64,000 nucleotides of DNA from Synechococcus sp. 1G10 (GCF_002252625.1 NZ_NQKW01000001.1:124001-188000); one strand, 5' to 3'; numbered from the stretch's first letter, positions 46,636 to 56,194 are shown. Program-made: numbers and translations. Notes: a model not told the origin generated them from the letters alone.

Positions 46636-47727
46636 TCAGGCTCTGCCGGGGAGGAATTGAAGCGGATTTACGGCGCCACGGCCAGCAGGGTGGATCTCGA
46701 AGTGGAGGTGGGGACCTGTGCTGCGTCCGGTGCTGCCCATCTCCGCGATCTGACTGCCCTGGGACACTTGCTGGCCCACCCGTACCAGAATCCGGCTGTT
46801 GTGGCCATAGAGCGATTTGCTGCCGTCAGGGTGCTGGATCTCCACCAGGTAGCCGTAGCCGCCATCGTGCCATCCGGCGAAGGAGACCTCACCACCCTGG
46901 GCCGCGACAATTGGGGTGCCCACATTGCTGGCGACGTCAATGCCCTTGTGCATCCGTCCCCAGCGCCAGCCGTAGCCAGAGCTGAAAACGCCGCGGGCTG
47001 GCCAGATCCAACCACTGCCGAGCTGAGAAGGAGTCGTTCGCTGTTCACCCGGGCGGTTGAAACCGGGAAGGTCGGGCCAGCTCAGGCCTCCACTGCCCGT
47101 GGGCTTGAGTCCGAGCACCATGCGCGATCGGGAGACACCAGCCCTGGACACACGGATCTGGCTTCCTTCCACCAGGCGAGCCGCTTCAAGCCCAGGATTG
47201 AGCCGCAACAGGTCCTGGATGCTGAGCCTGTAACGCTGGGCAAGCTTCACCAGGTTGTCGCCGAAACGCACCACACCGGTGCTCTCAAGCGGAGGGGGCT
47301 CAGTGCGGGGAGCCGAGCGGCGCAGCTCGCTGGTGTCGAGGGAGGCAAGCTGCTTGGCCGTCGAAGCTTTGTTAGACGGAAGTACAACCCAGTCGCCCCG
47401 GCTGAAGGCGTGATCTTCATTGACATCGTTGAGCTTGGCCAGGGGGGTTTCCTGAACCCGCAACTGGCTGGCCAGCTGCTCAAGGCTGATGTCGTCGCGG
47501 GTGCGAACCCAGAGCTTGTCGCGAAACGAGCTCGGCAGGGAGGCGAGCAGTTGGGGTTCGCCAATGGGAGGCAGAGCCGCCATTGATGGATCGGACTCCA
47601 GCCGCTCGGGCATCGATTCGAAACCGGGCCGGCGCGCGTCGGCGATGCCTGGAATGGCGCCGACAGCCACGAGGGAGAGAACCGGCATGGTTCCCAGCAG
47701 CGGCAAGATCAGATGCGAAGGCTTCAT
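46636..47727 (-). CDS. LysM-type M23 (LytM) peptidoglycan peptidase or amidase activator
   Basis: About 363 residues from ATG 47725-47727, which starts a signal peptide (LILPLLGTMPVLSLVAVGAI). The middle contains two LysM-like segments (DDISLEQLASQLRV to DWVVLP; VRFGDNLVKLAQRYRLSIQDLLRLNPGL) that bind peptidoglycan. The C-terminal M23 domain keeps the zinc residues: MHKGIDVAS (His, Asp) and GPHLHFEIHPAG (HxH). So it may be an active D,L-endopeptidase in the periplasm or activate amidases. Downstream of trmL on the same strand, 144 bp away. Confidence 0.9.
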   Translation of the reverse strand: MKPSHLILPLLGTMPVLSLVAVGAIPGIADARRPGFESMPERLESDPSMAALPPIGEPQLLASLPSSFRDKLWVRTRDDISLEQLASQLRVQETPLAKLNDVNEDHAFSRGDWVVLPSNKASTAKQLASLDTSELRRSAPRTEPPPLESTGVVRFGDNLVKLAQRYRLSIQDLLRLNPGLEAARLVEGSQIRVSRAGVSRSRMVLGLKPTGSGGLSWPDLPGFNRPGEQRTTPSQLGSGWIWPARGVFSSGYGWRWGRMHKGIDVASNVGTPIVAAQGGEVSFAGWHDGGYGYLVEIQHPDGSKSLYGHNSRILVRVGQQVSQGSQIAEMGSTGRSTGPHLHFEIHPAGRGAVNPLQFLPGRA

Positions 47728-47871
47728 GCAGAAATTCACCCGTTGGACAAGGCCCGGTGGAGAAGCCACCATCCCCGAGCCGCGCCGAGGGTAGCGGCAT
47801 GAACCATCAGGCACAAGCCTCTGGGGTCAGCGAATAAATCGTCATGGACGATCCAGGAAGCGGCTGATCGC

Positions 47872-48357
47872 TCAGACACCAGTCTCCAACTGGCGCAAGG
47901 CCTCGAACAAAACCACGGCCACCGAAACCGAGAGATTCAAGCTGCGCACCCCACCACCGTGTCGAACCGAGCCGGCCATGGGGATCGTCAGCCGCAGTTC
48001 GGCCAGCTCCAGCAGCTCCGGCGGCAGACCGTCGCTCTCCCGCCCGAACAGCAGCCAGTCGTCGCTGCGGAAGCGGCAGTGGTGGTAGGGCTGATCTGCC
48101 TGGCTGCTCAACGCCAGCAGCCGCCCTCCACGCCGCCGCTGTTCCGCTCGCAGGGCCTCGAACCCTGGATGGAGGTGCAACGGCACCCAGGGCCAGTAGT
48201 CGAGCCCTGCACGCTTGAGCTGGCGGTCGTCGAGGCTGAACCCCAGGGGTTCGATCAGGTGCAGCTCCGCGCCGGTTGCTGCGCAGGTGCGGGCCACATT
48301 TCCGGTGTTGGGCGGTATCTGGGGCTGGAACAGCACCACCCGGGGAAGGTCGCTCAA
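47872..48357 (-). CDS. trmL: tRNA (cytidine/uridine-34-2'-O)-methyltransferase TrmL
   Basis: SPOUT methyltransferase of 161 residues: VVLFQPQIPPNTGNVARTCAATGAELHLIEPLGF at the N-terminus, LLFGRESDGLPPELL and the knot sequence RSLNLSVSVAVVLFEALRQ at the C-terminus. Methylates the wobble ribose of certain leucine tRNAs. TTG start overlaps the cobU stop (TTGA). Confidence 0.93.
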   Translation of the reverse strand: MSDLPRVVLFQPQIPPNTGNVARTCAATGAELHLIEPLGFSLDDRQLKRAGLDYWPWVPLHLHPGFEALRAEQRRRGGRLLALSSQADQPYHHCRFRSDDWLLFGRESDGLPPELLELAELRLTIPMAGSVRHGGGVRSLNLSVSVAVVLFEALRQLETGV

Positions 48358-48920
48358 GGGTCAGGCACCGGCTGGCTGAGGGCATGCAGATCCAGGGCGC
48401 GGCCCTGAATCACCAGCCAGCTGGCCTGGGCCAGGGGCTGCAAGCGCTGCTGCAGCCCCCCCAGCCGATCGCAGAAACGGCCGCCGATCACGGTGGGAGG
48501 CACCACCCCCCAACCGGTCTCCTCCGTCACGATCACCTGAGGAGCGCAGCAGCTCATCAGCGCCTCCAGCAGGCCCAGCTGCCGTCGCTCCCAGCCCTCG
48601 GCGCTGAGATCGAGGTGGTGAGCAAGCCAGGTGCCGAGGGAATCGATCAGCAATTGGTGATCGGCGGGGGCGCGCCCCAGAGCCGACTCCAGCTCCCCTT
48701 CCACCTCCCAGGTGGCCCAGTTCATGGGTCGCCGGCGCCGATGCAATTGCAGGCGCTGCTGCCAGGCAGGATCATCCGCAGCAACAGCTCCGGTGGCGAT
48801 GTAGAGCACCGGATGGCCACTGCTGGCGACCAGATGCTCGGCCCAACGGCTCTTGCCACTGCGACTGGGCCCACTCACCAGGGTGAGACCAGCGCCGGAT
48901 CGTTGCTCAACCACCCCCAT
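48354..48920 (-). CDS. cobU: Adenosylcobinamide kinase/guanylyltransferase
   Basis: A 188-residue CobU/CobP: P-loop VSGPSRSGKSRWAE (Gly17-Ser24), YIATGAVAADDPAWQQRLQLHRRRRP with the GTP/His region, LIDSLGTWLAHHL, and VIVTEETGWGVVPP. It phosphorylates and guanylylates cobinamide in the nucleotide-loop stage of cobalamin synthesis. Its start overlaps the pxcA stop by 14 bp, and its stop overlaps trmL, so pxcA-cobU-trmL are coupled. Together with hupE-cobW this points to an active B12 (or pseudo-B12) pathway. Confidence 0.95.
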   Translation of the reverse strand: MGVVEQRSGAGLTLVSGPSRSGKSRWAEHLVASSGHPVLYIATGAVAADDPAWQQRLQLHRRRRPMNWATWEVEGELESALGRAPADHQLLIDSLGTWLAHHLDLSAEGWERRQLGLLEALMSCCAPQVIVTEETGWGVVPPTVIGGRFCDRLGGLQQRLQPLAQASWLVIQGRALDLHALSQPVPDP

Positions 48921-50049
48921 TCATGTTGCGCAGGGTGGCCACCGAAGATGGCGAAACACGGTTGAGATAACGGAAGATCCAATACTTGAATATCGTTGCC
49001 AGGATCACCGGGAAGGTGGCGATGAACAAGAGAATGAAATTCTCCCGCTCCGGCAGTCCCAGGTGACTGGCCACCCCGCCAAGCAGAACAGTCCAACCTT
49101 CCGGACTATGAAAACCAACGAAGATGTCGGTGAAGAGGATGATGGCAAAGGCTTTCGCGCTGTCGCTCAATCCATAGACGAGTTCATCAAGAAACCCTCG
49201 CAGCACACGGATTTCCTCCCGGCCGAAAACACAGACCAGAACAAAGCCCACGATGGCAAACAGATCTGAGAGCACGTTCTTGATGGCACGGGTACTCTGA
49301 CTGTCCGCCTCCTGTTTGAGCTCTTCGGCCCGGAGCGCAAGCGCCTGGTGCAGCTCCTCATTGGTCGGCAGCACAGAGCCCTTGAGCAGGGCGGCGAACT
49401 CGATCTCGGCCTTGTAGATACGCAGTTTCTCCACAGCTTCCTCCTCCAGCTGTGGCTTTGTGTAACTCAGAAAAGGCACATCGGGCGCAAAGCGATTCAC
49501 CAGTGGGGAGATCACGAAGGAGCGGCTGGCCTGCTGCAGTAACAAAGGAACCAGCACCAGCAACAGCAGCAGACGCAGGGACACCAGCGTGGTGTTGCGT
49601 TGGCGCCGGAAGCCAGCCACCACGGTGGCCTCGGCTTCCGGATCCAGCTGCTGGCGCATCCGCTCGACGGCGCCCAGCAGGCTGCGGGGCAGTAATTCGG
49701 GCGTGCGGCTGAGGCTGGCCGAGCCTGATCGGGAGTTGTAGCGGGCTTCAACTGACTCGATCAGCTGGAGCTGCCGCTGTTGCTGGGAATCCAGTTCATG
49801 GCGTCGGGGCTTGAGCTGCTCGAGGCTCTCGCGACAGAGTTGAAGGGCCGCCCGGAACCGGCGCAACATCTGGTTGCGCACCTGGCGGGGCACGCTCAGC
49901 TCCAGATCCGTGCGGACGGGCCGATCGGCGAAGAACTCGATCTCGATGCTCTGGATCAGCAGGGCGGCCTCATAGGCGCGCTCAAGCTGCTGAACAAGAT
50001 CGCTGGAGCGCGCCTTGCCGAACGTACCCATCCAGTCGCGCAGGGTCAT
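48907..50049 (-). CDS. pxcA: Proton extrusion protein PxcA (CemA family)
   Basis: A 380-residue membrane protein of the PxcA/CotA/CemA family, needed for light-induced proton extrusion and inorganic carbon uptake. A long soluble N-terminal half (about 1-155), then membrane helices with LVSLRLLLLLVLVPLLLQQ, NVLSDLFAIVGFVLVCVFG, and the family signature SDSAKAFAIILFTDIFVGFHSPEGW, and a final helix FILLFIATFPVILATIFKYWIF. Psb32 lies 6 bp upstream on the same strand. Confidence 0.93.
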   Translation of the reverse strand: MTLRDWMGTFGKARSSDLVQQLERAYEAALLIQSIEIEFFADRPVRTDLELSVPRQVRNQMLRRFRAALQLCRESLEQLKPRRHELDSQQQRQLQLIESVEARYNSRSGSASLSRTPELLPRSLLGAVERMRQQLDPEAEATVVAGFRRQRNTTLVSLRLLLLLVLVPLLLQQASRSFVISPLVNRFAPDVPFLSYTKPQLEEEAVEKLRIYKAEIEFAALLKGSVLPTNEELHQALALRAEELKQEADSQSTRAIKNVLSDLFAIVGFVLVCVFGREEIRVLRGFLDELVYGLSDSAKAFAIILFTDIFVGFHSPEGWTVLLGGVASHLGLPERENFILLFIATFPVILATIFKYWIFRYLNRVSPSSVATLRNMNGGG

Positions 50050-50055
50050 CGGTGA

Positions 50056-50751
50056 TCAGCGGGAGAAAACCCACCAGGTGAGCATCGGCACGATCGTGCC
50101 CACCACAAGCAGCACGATCACCCACTGGAAGCCTTTGCTGTTGGCCGTCTCCTCCCGGGTGGGGATGTTGCTCACCACGGGGGCGTCTGTCTCCTCCAGG
50201 GGTGGTCCGGGATCTTCTCCTCCCTGGAGCACCGTTCCCAGACGATCCAAGGCAGTGAGGGAGGCCTGGCGGTAGCGGCCCCCCAGCCGCAGCGGAACAG
50301 CCATGGTGCTGTCGGCGGTGTCGCGCAAAAGCGAGGCCGGCAGTTGTTCCAGCAACTCGGGGCTGGCCACCACCGCAGCGGTGTTGGTCTGGGAATCGAT
50401 CAGCAGCAGCAGCAAAGCACCGGAGCTGGGCTCGGAGGCCGACCACGACTCCAGCGCCTGCTGGCCGAGGGCATCGAGTTCCAGGCCGTAGTCAAGGCGG
50501 GGAACGGTGAGCAATCGCGCCTGGACGTGATCGCTCTCCAGGTCAGCCAGGCGACGCTCCAGCTCGGCCGAGGTGGCTCGGCTGAACAGCCCGGCGGTGT
50601 CAATCAGATGCTGCGAGCCTGGTGGTGTGGGCAGGTCACGGATCCCCACGGCCCAGACAGCGGGAGCAGCAGCCAGCAGGGAAATCACCAGGGCGGTGAT
50701 CACAGCCATCAAGCGGGGTATCAGACGCACGGGCAGCGGCAGACGGATCAT
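50056..50751 (-). CDS. psb32: Photosystem II repair protein Psb32 (TPM domain)
   Basis: About 231 residues from ATG 50749-50751. Signal or anchor segment VITALVISLLAAAPAVWAVG, a TPM domain (LIDTAGLFSRATSAELERRLADLE, GALLLLLIDSQTNTAAVVAS), and a C-terminal membrane helix (WVIVLLVVGTIVPMLTWWVF). Psb32 protects photosystem II from photoinhibition and helps repair. The frame extends upstream to 50802 but the later ATG precedes the expected basic signal start. Same strand as pxcA. Confidence 0.88.
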   Translation of the reverse strand: MIRLPLPVRLIPRLMAVITALVISLLAAAPAVWAVGIRDLPTPPGSQHLIDTAGLFSRATSAELERRLADLESDHVQARLLTVPRLDYGLELDALGQQALESWSASEPSSGALLLLLIDSQTNTAAVVASPELLEQLPASLLRDTADSTMAVPLRLGGRYRQASLTALDRLGTVLQGGEDPGPPLEETDAPVVSNIPTREETANSKGFQWVIVLLVVGTIVPMLTWWVFSR

Positions 50752-50892
50752 TGCTCCACAGTTTGCCTTCAGCTGGCCAGGCTGTCGCGGCTCAGGCCTC
50801 AATCGACCAGCAAAGTCGCCTGAGAGTGGTCAGGCTGGCGGCTTGAATCCGTGTCAGCGTTCACGCTGAACCCCAGCCATTCCGTGTCGACC

Positions 50893-51576
50893 ATGCCCGC
50901 CCCAGCCCGTTTCACCCTGGCGGCAGGGTTACTGGGGCTCGGGCTCTGCCTGCTCAATCAGCTCACCGCTGCGGAGCTGAACCCAGCCCTGGAACGCGCC
51001 GGGGTGCTCGCCAGCCTGATGGCGGTGGGGCTGATGCTGGTGGCCGTGCTCTGGACCCGGGCCGCGCCGCTCACCCCTGAGCGGGTGGAGCTGCAGGGGG
51101 AGCAGGGGCTGGAGCTGGATTCTCTTCTGCCCCAGGAGCTGTTGCTTGAGCTGGCCTGGGGAAGCCGCCTGCTGCTCACTGCCACCCCGGCCGCCAGCCT
51201 GCTGATCCACTGGAGGGGCAGGACCCTGCTGCGGCGGGGTCTGCTGGGGACCAGCCCCTTCGAGCCGGGCGAGATCTGCCGGCGGGCCACCACCACGGCC
51301 CGGGCCGTCTCCCTGGTGAACCTGAAGCTCTACCCAGGCCGCGACGAGTTCCGCTGCCTGCCGGAGGGGACTCCCGCGGTGCTGGTGCAACCCATCGGCA
51401 GCGAGGGCTGGCTGCTGGCTGGCGGCTGGTCGCCGCGTTGCTTCAGCCGCAGCGACGAGCTCTGGGTCGAGGGCTGGGCCGAGAAGCTCAGAACGTCACT
51501 GGAGCAGGCGGGCGTCTCTGCTTCGAGGGAGGAGGCACCTTCAGCTCCGAGAGCACCCGCCCCCCCGGGGTCATGA
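50893..51576 (+). CDS. Cofactor assembly of complex C subunit B (CCB2/CCB4-like)
   Basis: About 227 residues from ATG 50893. Two adjacent membrane helices (FTLAAGLLGLGLCLLNQL; GVLASLMAVGLMLVAVLW), then a soluble domain with LELDSLLPQELLLELAWGSRLLL, LIHWRGRTLLRRGLL and GEGWLLAGGWSPRCFSRSDELW-like segments. Plant CCB2/CCB4 help attach heme ci to cytochrome b6. The 3' end overlaps the convergent lptC gene by 89 bp, so the last 30 or so codons (Ser/Pro/Ala-rich) are read on both strands. Confidence 0.8.
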   Translation: MPAPARFTLAAGLLGLGLCLLNQLTAAELNPALERAGVLASLMAVGLMLVAVLWTRAAPLTPERVELQGEQGLELDSLLPQELLLELAWGSRLLLTATPAASLLIHWRGRTLLRRGLLGTSPFEPGEICRRATTTARAVSLVNLKLYPGRDEFRCLPEGTPAVLVQPIGSEGWLLAGGWSPRCFSRSDELWVEGWAEKLRTSLEQAGVSASREEAPSAPRAPAPPGS

Positions 51577-52624
51577 ACTCCGCCTGGCCCTTGCCTCCGA
51601 CTTTTCCGAACAGCTGCTCGCTGCGGGTGATCTGCTGGTTCTGATCCCGCTCCAGCTGAACGCCACCACGGGCTTCGATGGCCTGGTTGTCCCAGCGCCA
51701 GCGGCATTCTCTGGCCTGGAGTCGCTCACCGGGCTGGCGCAGGCGACAACCGCTGGGGATGATCGCCTTCTTCTCGTTCAGAACCAGCCGCAGCGAGTCG
51801 CCGGCCACCTGCAGCTGATCGACCACGCCGGTGAAGGGCAGGGCCGTGCTGAGCACCTGCTCCTTGGAGTTCCAGCTGGTGCGCTGGGCATCCAGCACCG
51901 CCTTCCTGGAGGGATCGACGAAGCGCACCGGCGCCAGGAGATCCACCACCTCCTCGCGTGTGTTCCCTTCCAGCGCCGAACCGGTGACGGTCTGGACGGT
52001 GCCCTTCTCGCCGGCGGGGCGCCGCTCCCCCTTGACCGGACCAGCCGCCACCAGGACACCGGTGTCGGCCAGCCAGTCGGCCTGGGTGGTGCGCAGATCG
52101 AGCTCGGGCTGCTGCAGGCGGGTCTTGCCGCGTAACTCCAGCTTGGCTTTGTCGAGCAGGAACCTGGCCGTGGTGGAACTCAGGCGGCTCCGACGCTCCG
52201 TGAGCAGGGGCTTCCGATCGATCTCCATCACCTGTTTACTTGGCGTCCAGCGCACCCGATCGCCTGTGATCAGCGAGCCCCTGGGACCGAGCACCAGGAT
52301 GCGCACCTTGCCTTCCAGCTGAATCACCTCGCCGTCATTGATCACCAGACCGCTGGTGGCCTCCACCTTGTAGCGGGGCTTGCCGGCGGCGTAGATCACC
52401 CCGCGGGGTTCCGTGGCGCGGGCAACCCGCCGCTGCAGGTCGTAGCGGGCCTGGGGACTGGTGAGCTCCCAGGCCGGCCGACCCTTGCCATCCTGCTGGC
52501 GCAGGTTGAGAGAGCGGAACACGAAGGGTTGGGGTTCCTTGGGTTTGATGGCCTTGCGCTCGCACCCCAGCAAGGCCACCAGCGGCAGTCCGAGAATCAG
52601 GGCAGCCGCCAGCACGGCCCTCAC
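51488..52624 (-). CDS. lptC: LptC-family lipopolysaccharide export lipoprotein (long form)
   Basis: A 378-residue protein with a lipobox LVALLGC (lipidated Cys21) and repeated OstA/LptC-type beta strands (ARYDLQRRVARATEPRGVIY, VRILVLGPRGSLITGDRVRW, QARECRWRWDNQAIEARGGV). It is about twice the E. coli length, the usual cyanobacterial arrangement. It would bridge inner-membrane LptBFG to the outer membrane. GTG start overlaps the metG stop (GTGA). Its last 89 bp overlap the convergent CCB2-like gene. Confidence 0.85.
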   Translation of the reverse strand: MRAVLAAALILGLPLVALLGCERKAIKPKEPQPFVFRSLNLRQQDGKGRPAWELTSPQARYDLQRRVARATEPRGVIYAAGKPRYKVEATSGLVINDGEVIQLEGKVRILVLGPRGSLITGDRVRWTPSKQVMEIDRKPLLTERRSRLSSTTARFLLDKAKLELRGKTRLQQPELDLRTTQADWLADTGVLVAAGPVKGERRPAGEKGTVQTVTGSALEGNTREEVVDLLAPVRFVDPSRKAVLDAQRTSWNSKEQVLSTALPFTGVVDQLQVAGDSLRLVLNEKKAIIPSGCRLRQPGERLQARECRWRWDNQAIEARGGVQLERDQNQQITRSEQLFGKVGGKGQAEFMTPGGRVLSELKVPPPSKQRRPPAPVTF

Positions 52625-54210
52625 AGCGAGCCATCCAGTTCAAGGCGTGCCATCACAGGTTCCGGCTCCGGCAGGAGAGTGCCCGCCGCCAGCGCACCCC
52701 AGCTGAGACGCTCCTGCCAGGGAACCTGCACGCCAGTGGGGTTGATCTGGCCTCCAGGCGCGGCACCACTGGGCGCCGGGGGCTGATTCAGCTGAAGCAG
52801 CATGCGGGCGGAGAGATCGGGGAGGATCGGCGCAAGGAGCAGCGCCACGTGCCTGGCTGCCTCCAGCACCGCGTAGAGGTCGTCGGCCACCTGCTGCCGC
52901 TGGCCCTCCTGCTTCATCCGGCTCCAGGGTGCCTGGTCGTTGAGGTAGCCATTGGCGCTGATGGCGAGCTGCAGGGCCGCTGCGGCGGCCTGGCGGAAAT
53001 CCAGCCGCTCCATGCCATCGATCACCTGCTCGCGCGCCACCAGGGCCGCCTGGGCCAGCGGATGGCTGCTGCCCACGTCCTCACTGGGGAAAGGAACCGC
53101 CTGATCGAACCAGCGGCGGGCCATCGAGGAGGTGCGGTTGAGCAGGTTGCCGATCGTGTTGGCCAGGTCGTTGTTGACCAGGTCGCTGAAGCGCTGCTGC
53201 TGCACGTCGCCATCGTCACCGAAGGGGATGTCGCGCAGCAGATACCAGCGCACGGCATCGGGGCCGCAGCGCTCCAGCAGCTCCCCCGGATCGAGCACAT
53301 TGCCCAGGGATTTGCCCATCTTCTGCCCCTCCCGGGTGAGAAAGCCATGTCCGAACACCCGCTCCGGCAGCTCCAGCCCTGCCGAGAGCAGCATCGCCGG
53401 CCAGTAGACCGCATGGAAGCGCAGGATGTCCTTGCCGATCACGTGGATACTCGCCGGCCAGCCCCGCTGACTCAGCAGAGCCAGGTCGGGCGGATCGCCA
53501 GGCTCCAGCAGAGCCGTGAGGTAGCCGAGCAGGGCGTCAAACCAGACATAAAAAGTGTGGCCCTCATGGCCAGGCACCGGGATGCCCCAGGGCAGATCCA
53601 GTCGGGACATGGAGAAGTCGCGCAGCCCCTGGGCCACGAAGTTCTCCACTTCCCGCCGGCGACTGGCTGGAGCGATGAAACCGGGTCGCTGGATCAGCTC
53701 CTCGATAGCCTGCTGGTAGCGGGAGAGCCGAAAGAAGAGATTGAGCTCGTCACGCCATTCCAGCGGCCGCTGGTGGGTACTGCACTGGGGCGCGCGGGCC
53801 TCAGGCGGATCGTCCTTGAATTCCTCGCAGGCCACGCAGTACCAGCCCCGCTGGCGCCCTTCCACCACGTCGCCGGCCGCTTCCACCCGCCGGTAAAACT
53901 GCTCCACCAGCAGGCGGTGACGGGGCTCGGTGGTGCGGATGAAGCGGTCGTGGCTGATCTGCCAGCGCTGCCACAGGTCGCGGTATTGGTCGCTCACCTG
54001 ATCGCAGTGAGCCTGGGGTGTGAGCCCGGCCGCCTCGGCGGTGCGCTGGATCTTGAGGCCGTGCTCGTCACAGCCGGTGATGAACAGCACCTGCCGCCCC
54101 ATCAACCGCTGGAAGCGGGCCAGGGCATCACAGGCGAGCGTGGTGTAGGCGCTGCCGAGATGGGGCTTGTCGTTGACGTAATAGAGCGGAGTGGTGAGGG
54201 TGTAAGTCAT
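52621..54210 (-). CDS. metG: Methionyl-tRNA synthetase
   Basis: Class I synthetase of 529 residues: TTPLYYVNDKPHLGSAYTTLACD (HIGH region), YCVACEEF and APQCSTH in the zinc-knuckle area, the KMSKS-type loop GQKMGKSLGNVLDPGEL (Gly in place of the first Ser), and a helical anticodon-binding domain. No C-terminal dimerisation domain, as in other cyanobacteria. Coupled to lptC downstream; divergent from the FAD oxidoreductase gene. Confidence 0.96.
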   Translation of the reverse strand: MTYTLTTPLYYVNDKPHLGSAYTTLACDALARFQRLMGRQVLFITGCDEHGLKIQRTAEAAGLTPQAHCDQVSDQYRDLWQRWQISHDRFIRTTEPRHRLLVEQFYRRVEAAGDVVEGRQRGWYCVACEEFKDDPPEARAPQCSTHQRPLEWRDELNLFFRLSRYQQAIEELIQRPGFIAPASRRREVENFVAQGLRDFSMSRLDLPWGIPVPGHEGHTFYVWFDALLGYLTALLEPGDPPDLALLSQRGWPASIHVIGKDILRFHAVYWPAMLLSAGLELPERVFGHGFLTREGQKMGKSLGNVLDPGELLERCGPDAVRWYLLRDIPFGDDGDVQQQRFSDLVNNDLANTIGNLLNRTSSMARRWFDQAVPFPSEDVGSSHPLAQAALVAREQVIDGMERLDFRQAAAAALQLAISANGYLNDQAPWSRMKQEGQRQQVADDLYAVLEAARHVALLLAPILPDLSARMLLQLNQPPAPSGAAPGGQINPTGVQVPWQERLSWGALAAGTLLPEPEPVMARLELDGSL

Positions 54211-54355
54211 CGGCGGTGGTGAAGGGCCCGCTGCGCCGCCAGAGCGACCCTGCGCCGGGGCCGGATCCTACCGAGTGCCACTCCACAGCCCTCTCCAGTG
54301 GAGGGGCAACCCATGCATCGGCACAATCGGGGTCGTGGAGTACGCCACCACCCCG

Positions 54356-56194
54356 ATGCGAACACGAGACGATCAGGCGGCCGTGGTGGTGTGGGGTGGC
54401 GGCAGCGGCGGAGTGGCCGCTGCCCTCCAGGCCGCCCGGGGCGGCGCTGACACACTCCTGCTGACTCCAGGACCCTGGCTGGGGGGCATGGTGAGTGCGG
54501 CGGGGGTCTGCGCTCCGGATGGGAACGAACTCAGCCCCTGGCAGAGCGGGCTCTGGGGAGCGTTGCTGCGAGCCCTGCAGCGGGAGGAGCCAGAAGGCCT
54601 CGACCAGAACTGGGTGAGCTGTTTCGGCTGGCGACCCGCCAGCGCCGAGCGGGTGCTGCGTGGCTGGGTGGACGCCGAGCCCCGGCTGCGCTGGTGGAGC
54701 AACTGCCGACTGCAGCAGCTGGAGCGCTCCGGCGCCCAGCTCACGGCCCTGGTACTGGAGCAGCGGGGTGAACTGGTGCGGCTGGCCCTGCAGCTCGCCA
54801 TCGATGGCAGCGATCGCGGCGATCTGCTGCCCCTGGCGGAGGCACCCTTTCGCATGGGCTGGGAGGCCAGCGAAGACTGGAATGAACCCAGCGCCCCCAG
54901 CCAGGAGCGATTGGAGGAAGATCCCTTTTTCCAGCGCCAGCCGGTGCAATCCCCCACCTGGGTGGTGCTGGCGCAGGAGTCGGATGGGCCCTGCCCTGCA
55001 GTTGGCACCCCAGCTCCCCCGTTCGAGCGGGCCACCCAGACATTCGGCCTGGAGCGCACCCTCAGTTACGGCCGCCTGCCTGGGGGCTTGGTGATGCTCA
55101 ACTGGCCGCTGCATGGCAACGACTGGCACGACGGCCTGGAGCGGGCTTTCAGCGCCGATCCCAGCGACCAGGCGGAGCTGGAGCAAGCCATGCAACAGCA
55201 CAGCCTGGAGTTTCTGGGCGCCCTGCAGGAGGCCTCCGGCGGTTGGTTGCAGCCGGCCCGTGTGTTCCCCAAGGCCGCCGGGGCCGGCTCAGAGCTGGCA
55301 GGCCCCTCAGCCCTGGCCTTAATGCCCTACTGGCGGGAAGGGCGGCGAATGGTGGGCCACAGCCTGGTGCTGGAGCAGGATCTGCTGCCCCTGCTCCCGG
55401 CCGGCGCCAAGGGCAGCTCCGACGACGACGGGGCCTGGATCGGGCCGATCCCTGTCGATGGAGAGGGCCGTTGCAGCGCCATTGCGGTGGGCAATTACGC
55501 CAACGATCACCACTACCCCGGCGAAGATTGGCCCCTGGCCGCCAAGAGCTGCCGCTGGGGTGGCCGCTGGAGCGGCACTCCGTTCATGGTTCCCTACGGG
55601 GCGCTGGTGAGCGCCGATCTCGACAACCTGCTGGCGGCCGACAAGGCCATCAGCTGCAGTCACATGGCCAACGGCGCCACCCGGCTGCAGCCGCTGATTC
55701 TCAACATCGGCCAGGCCGCCGGGGCGGCGGCGGCACTCTGCGTCGCCTCCGGCACGGCGGCAGCCGCCCTCGACGTGCGGCTTCTGCAGGAGGCACTGAT
55801 CAGCGACCCGGTGGCCCCGGCCGGGCCCATGCCCCTCTGGGACACCCCCTGGCACCATCCCGACTGGAAGGGGCGCCAGCGTCGCGCTCTGCAGGAACCC
55901 GGGCAGCTGCAGCCACGGGGAAACCTGGCAGGCAGCCAACCGCCCAGCCCCTTCCAGGCGCCCGGCGAACCCCATGAACAAGTCTTCGCCGGCACCCTGG
56001 TGCCTGATGGAGCCGGGGGCTACACCCTCATGGGCGATGGTCGCCCCTGGCCGCTGATCACCCTGGAGCCGGGTCTGCACCATTGGCTGCGGCGGCAGGA
56101 AGCTCCCCGGCCGGTGCGCCTGATCGGTGTGGCCAATCCCTGGGGGCCCTGGCTGCGAGTGTCGCGGCTGGAGGCGGGATCGGCGCCGCCCTAA
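54356..56194 (+). CDS. FAD-dependent oxidoreductase of unknown substrate
   Basis: About 612 residues. N-terminal dinucleotide fold AVVVWGGGSGGVAAALQAARGG, then LLTPGPWLGGMVSAAGVCAPDGNELSPWQ, and a second FAD-contact near KAISCSHMANGATRLQPLILNIGQAAGAAAA. This matches the FAD-dependent oxidoreductase family (PF12831-like) widespread in cyanobacteria; its substrate is not known. I start at ATG 54356, just before the FAD loop; GTG 54335 is possible. A C-terminal domain (from about 530) is a family extra. The 3' end overlaps the convergent RNase gene by 4 bp. Confidence 0.82.
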   Translation: MRTRDDQAAVVVWGGGSGGVAAALQAARGGADTLLLTPGPWLGGMVSAAGVCAPDGNELSPWQSGLWGALLRALQREEPEGLDQNWVSCFGWRPASAERVLRGWVDAEPRLRWWSNCRLQQLERSGAQLTALVLEQRGELVRLALQLAIDGSDRGDLLPLAEAPFRMGWEASEDWNEPSAPSQERLEEDPFFQRQPVQSPTWVVLAQESDGPCPAVGTPAPPFERATQTFGLERTLSYGRLPGGLVMLNWPLHGNDWHDGLERAFSADPSDQAELEQAMQQHSLEFLGALQEASGGWLQPARVFPKAAGAGSELAGPSALALMPYWREGRRMVGHSLVLEQDLLPLLPAGAKGSSDDDGAWIGPIPVDGEGRCSAIAVGNYANDHHYPGEDWPLAAKSCRWGGRWSGTPFMVPYGALVSADLDNLLAADKAISCSHMANGATRLQPLILNIGQAAGAAAALCVASGTAAAALDVRLLQEALISDPVAPAGPMPLWDTPWHHPDWKGRQRRALQEPGQLQPRGNLAGSQPPSPFQAPGEPHEQVFAGTLVPDGAGGYTLMGDGRPWPLITLEPGLHHWLRRQEAPRPVRLIGVANPWGPWLRVSRLEAGSAPP

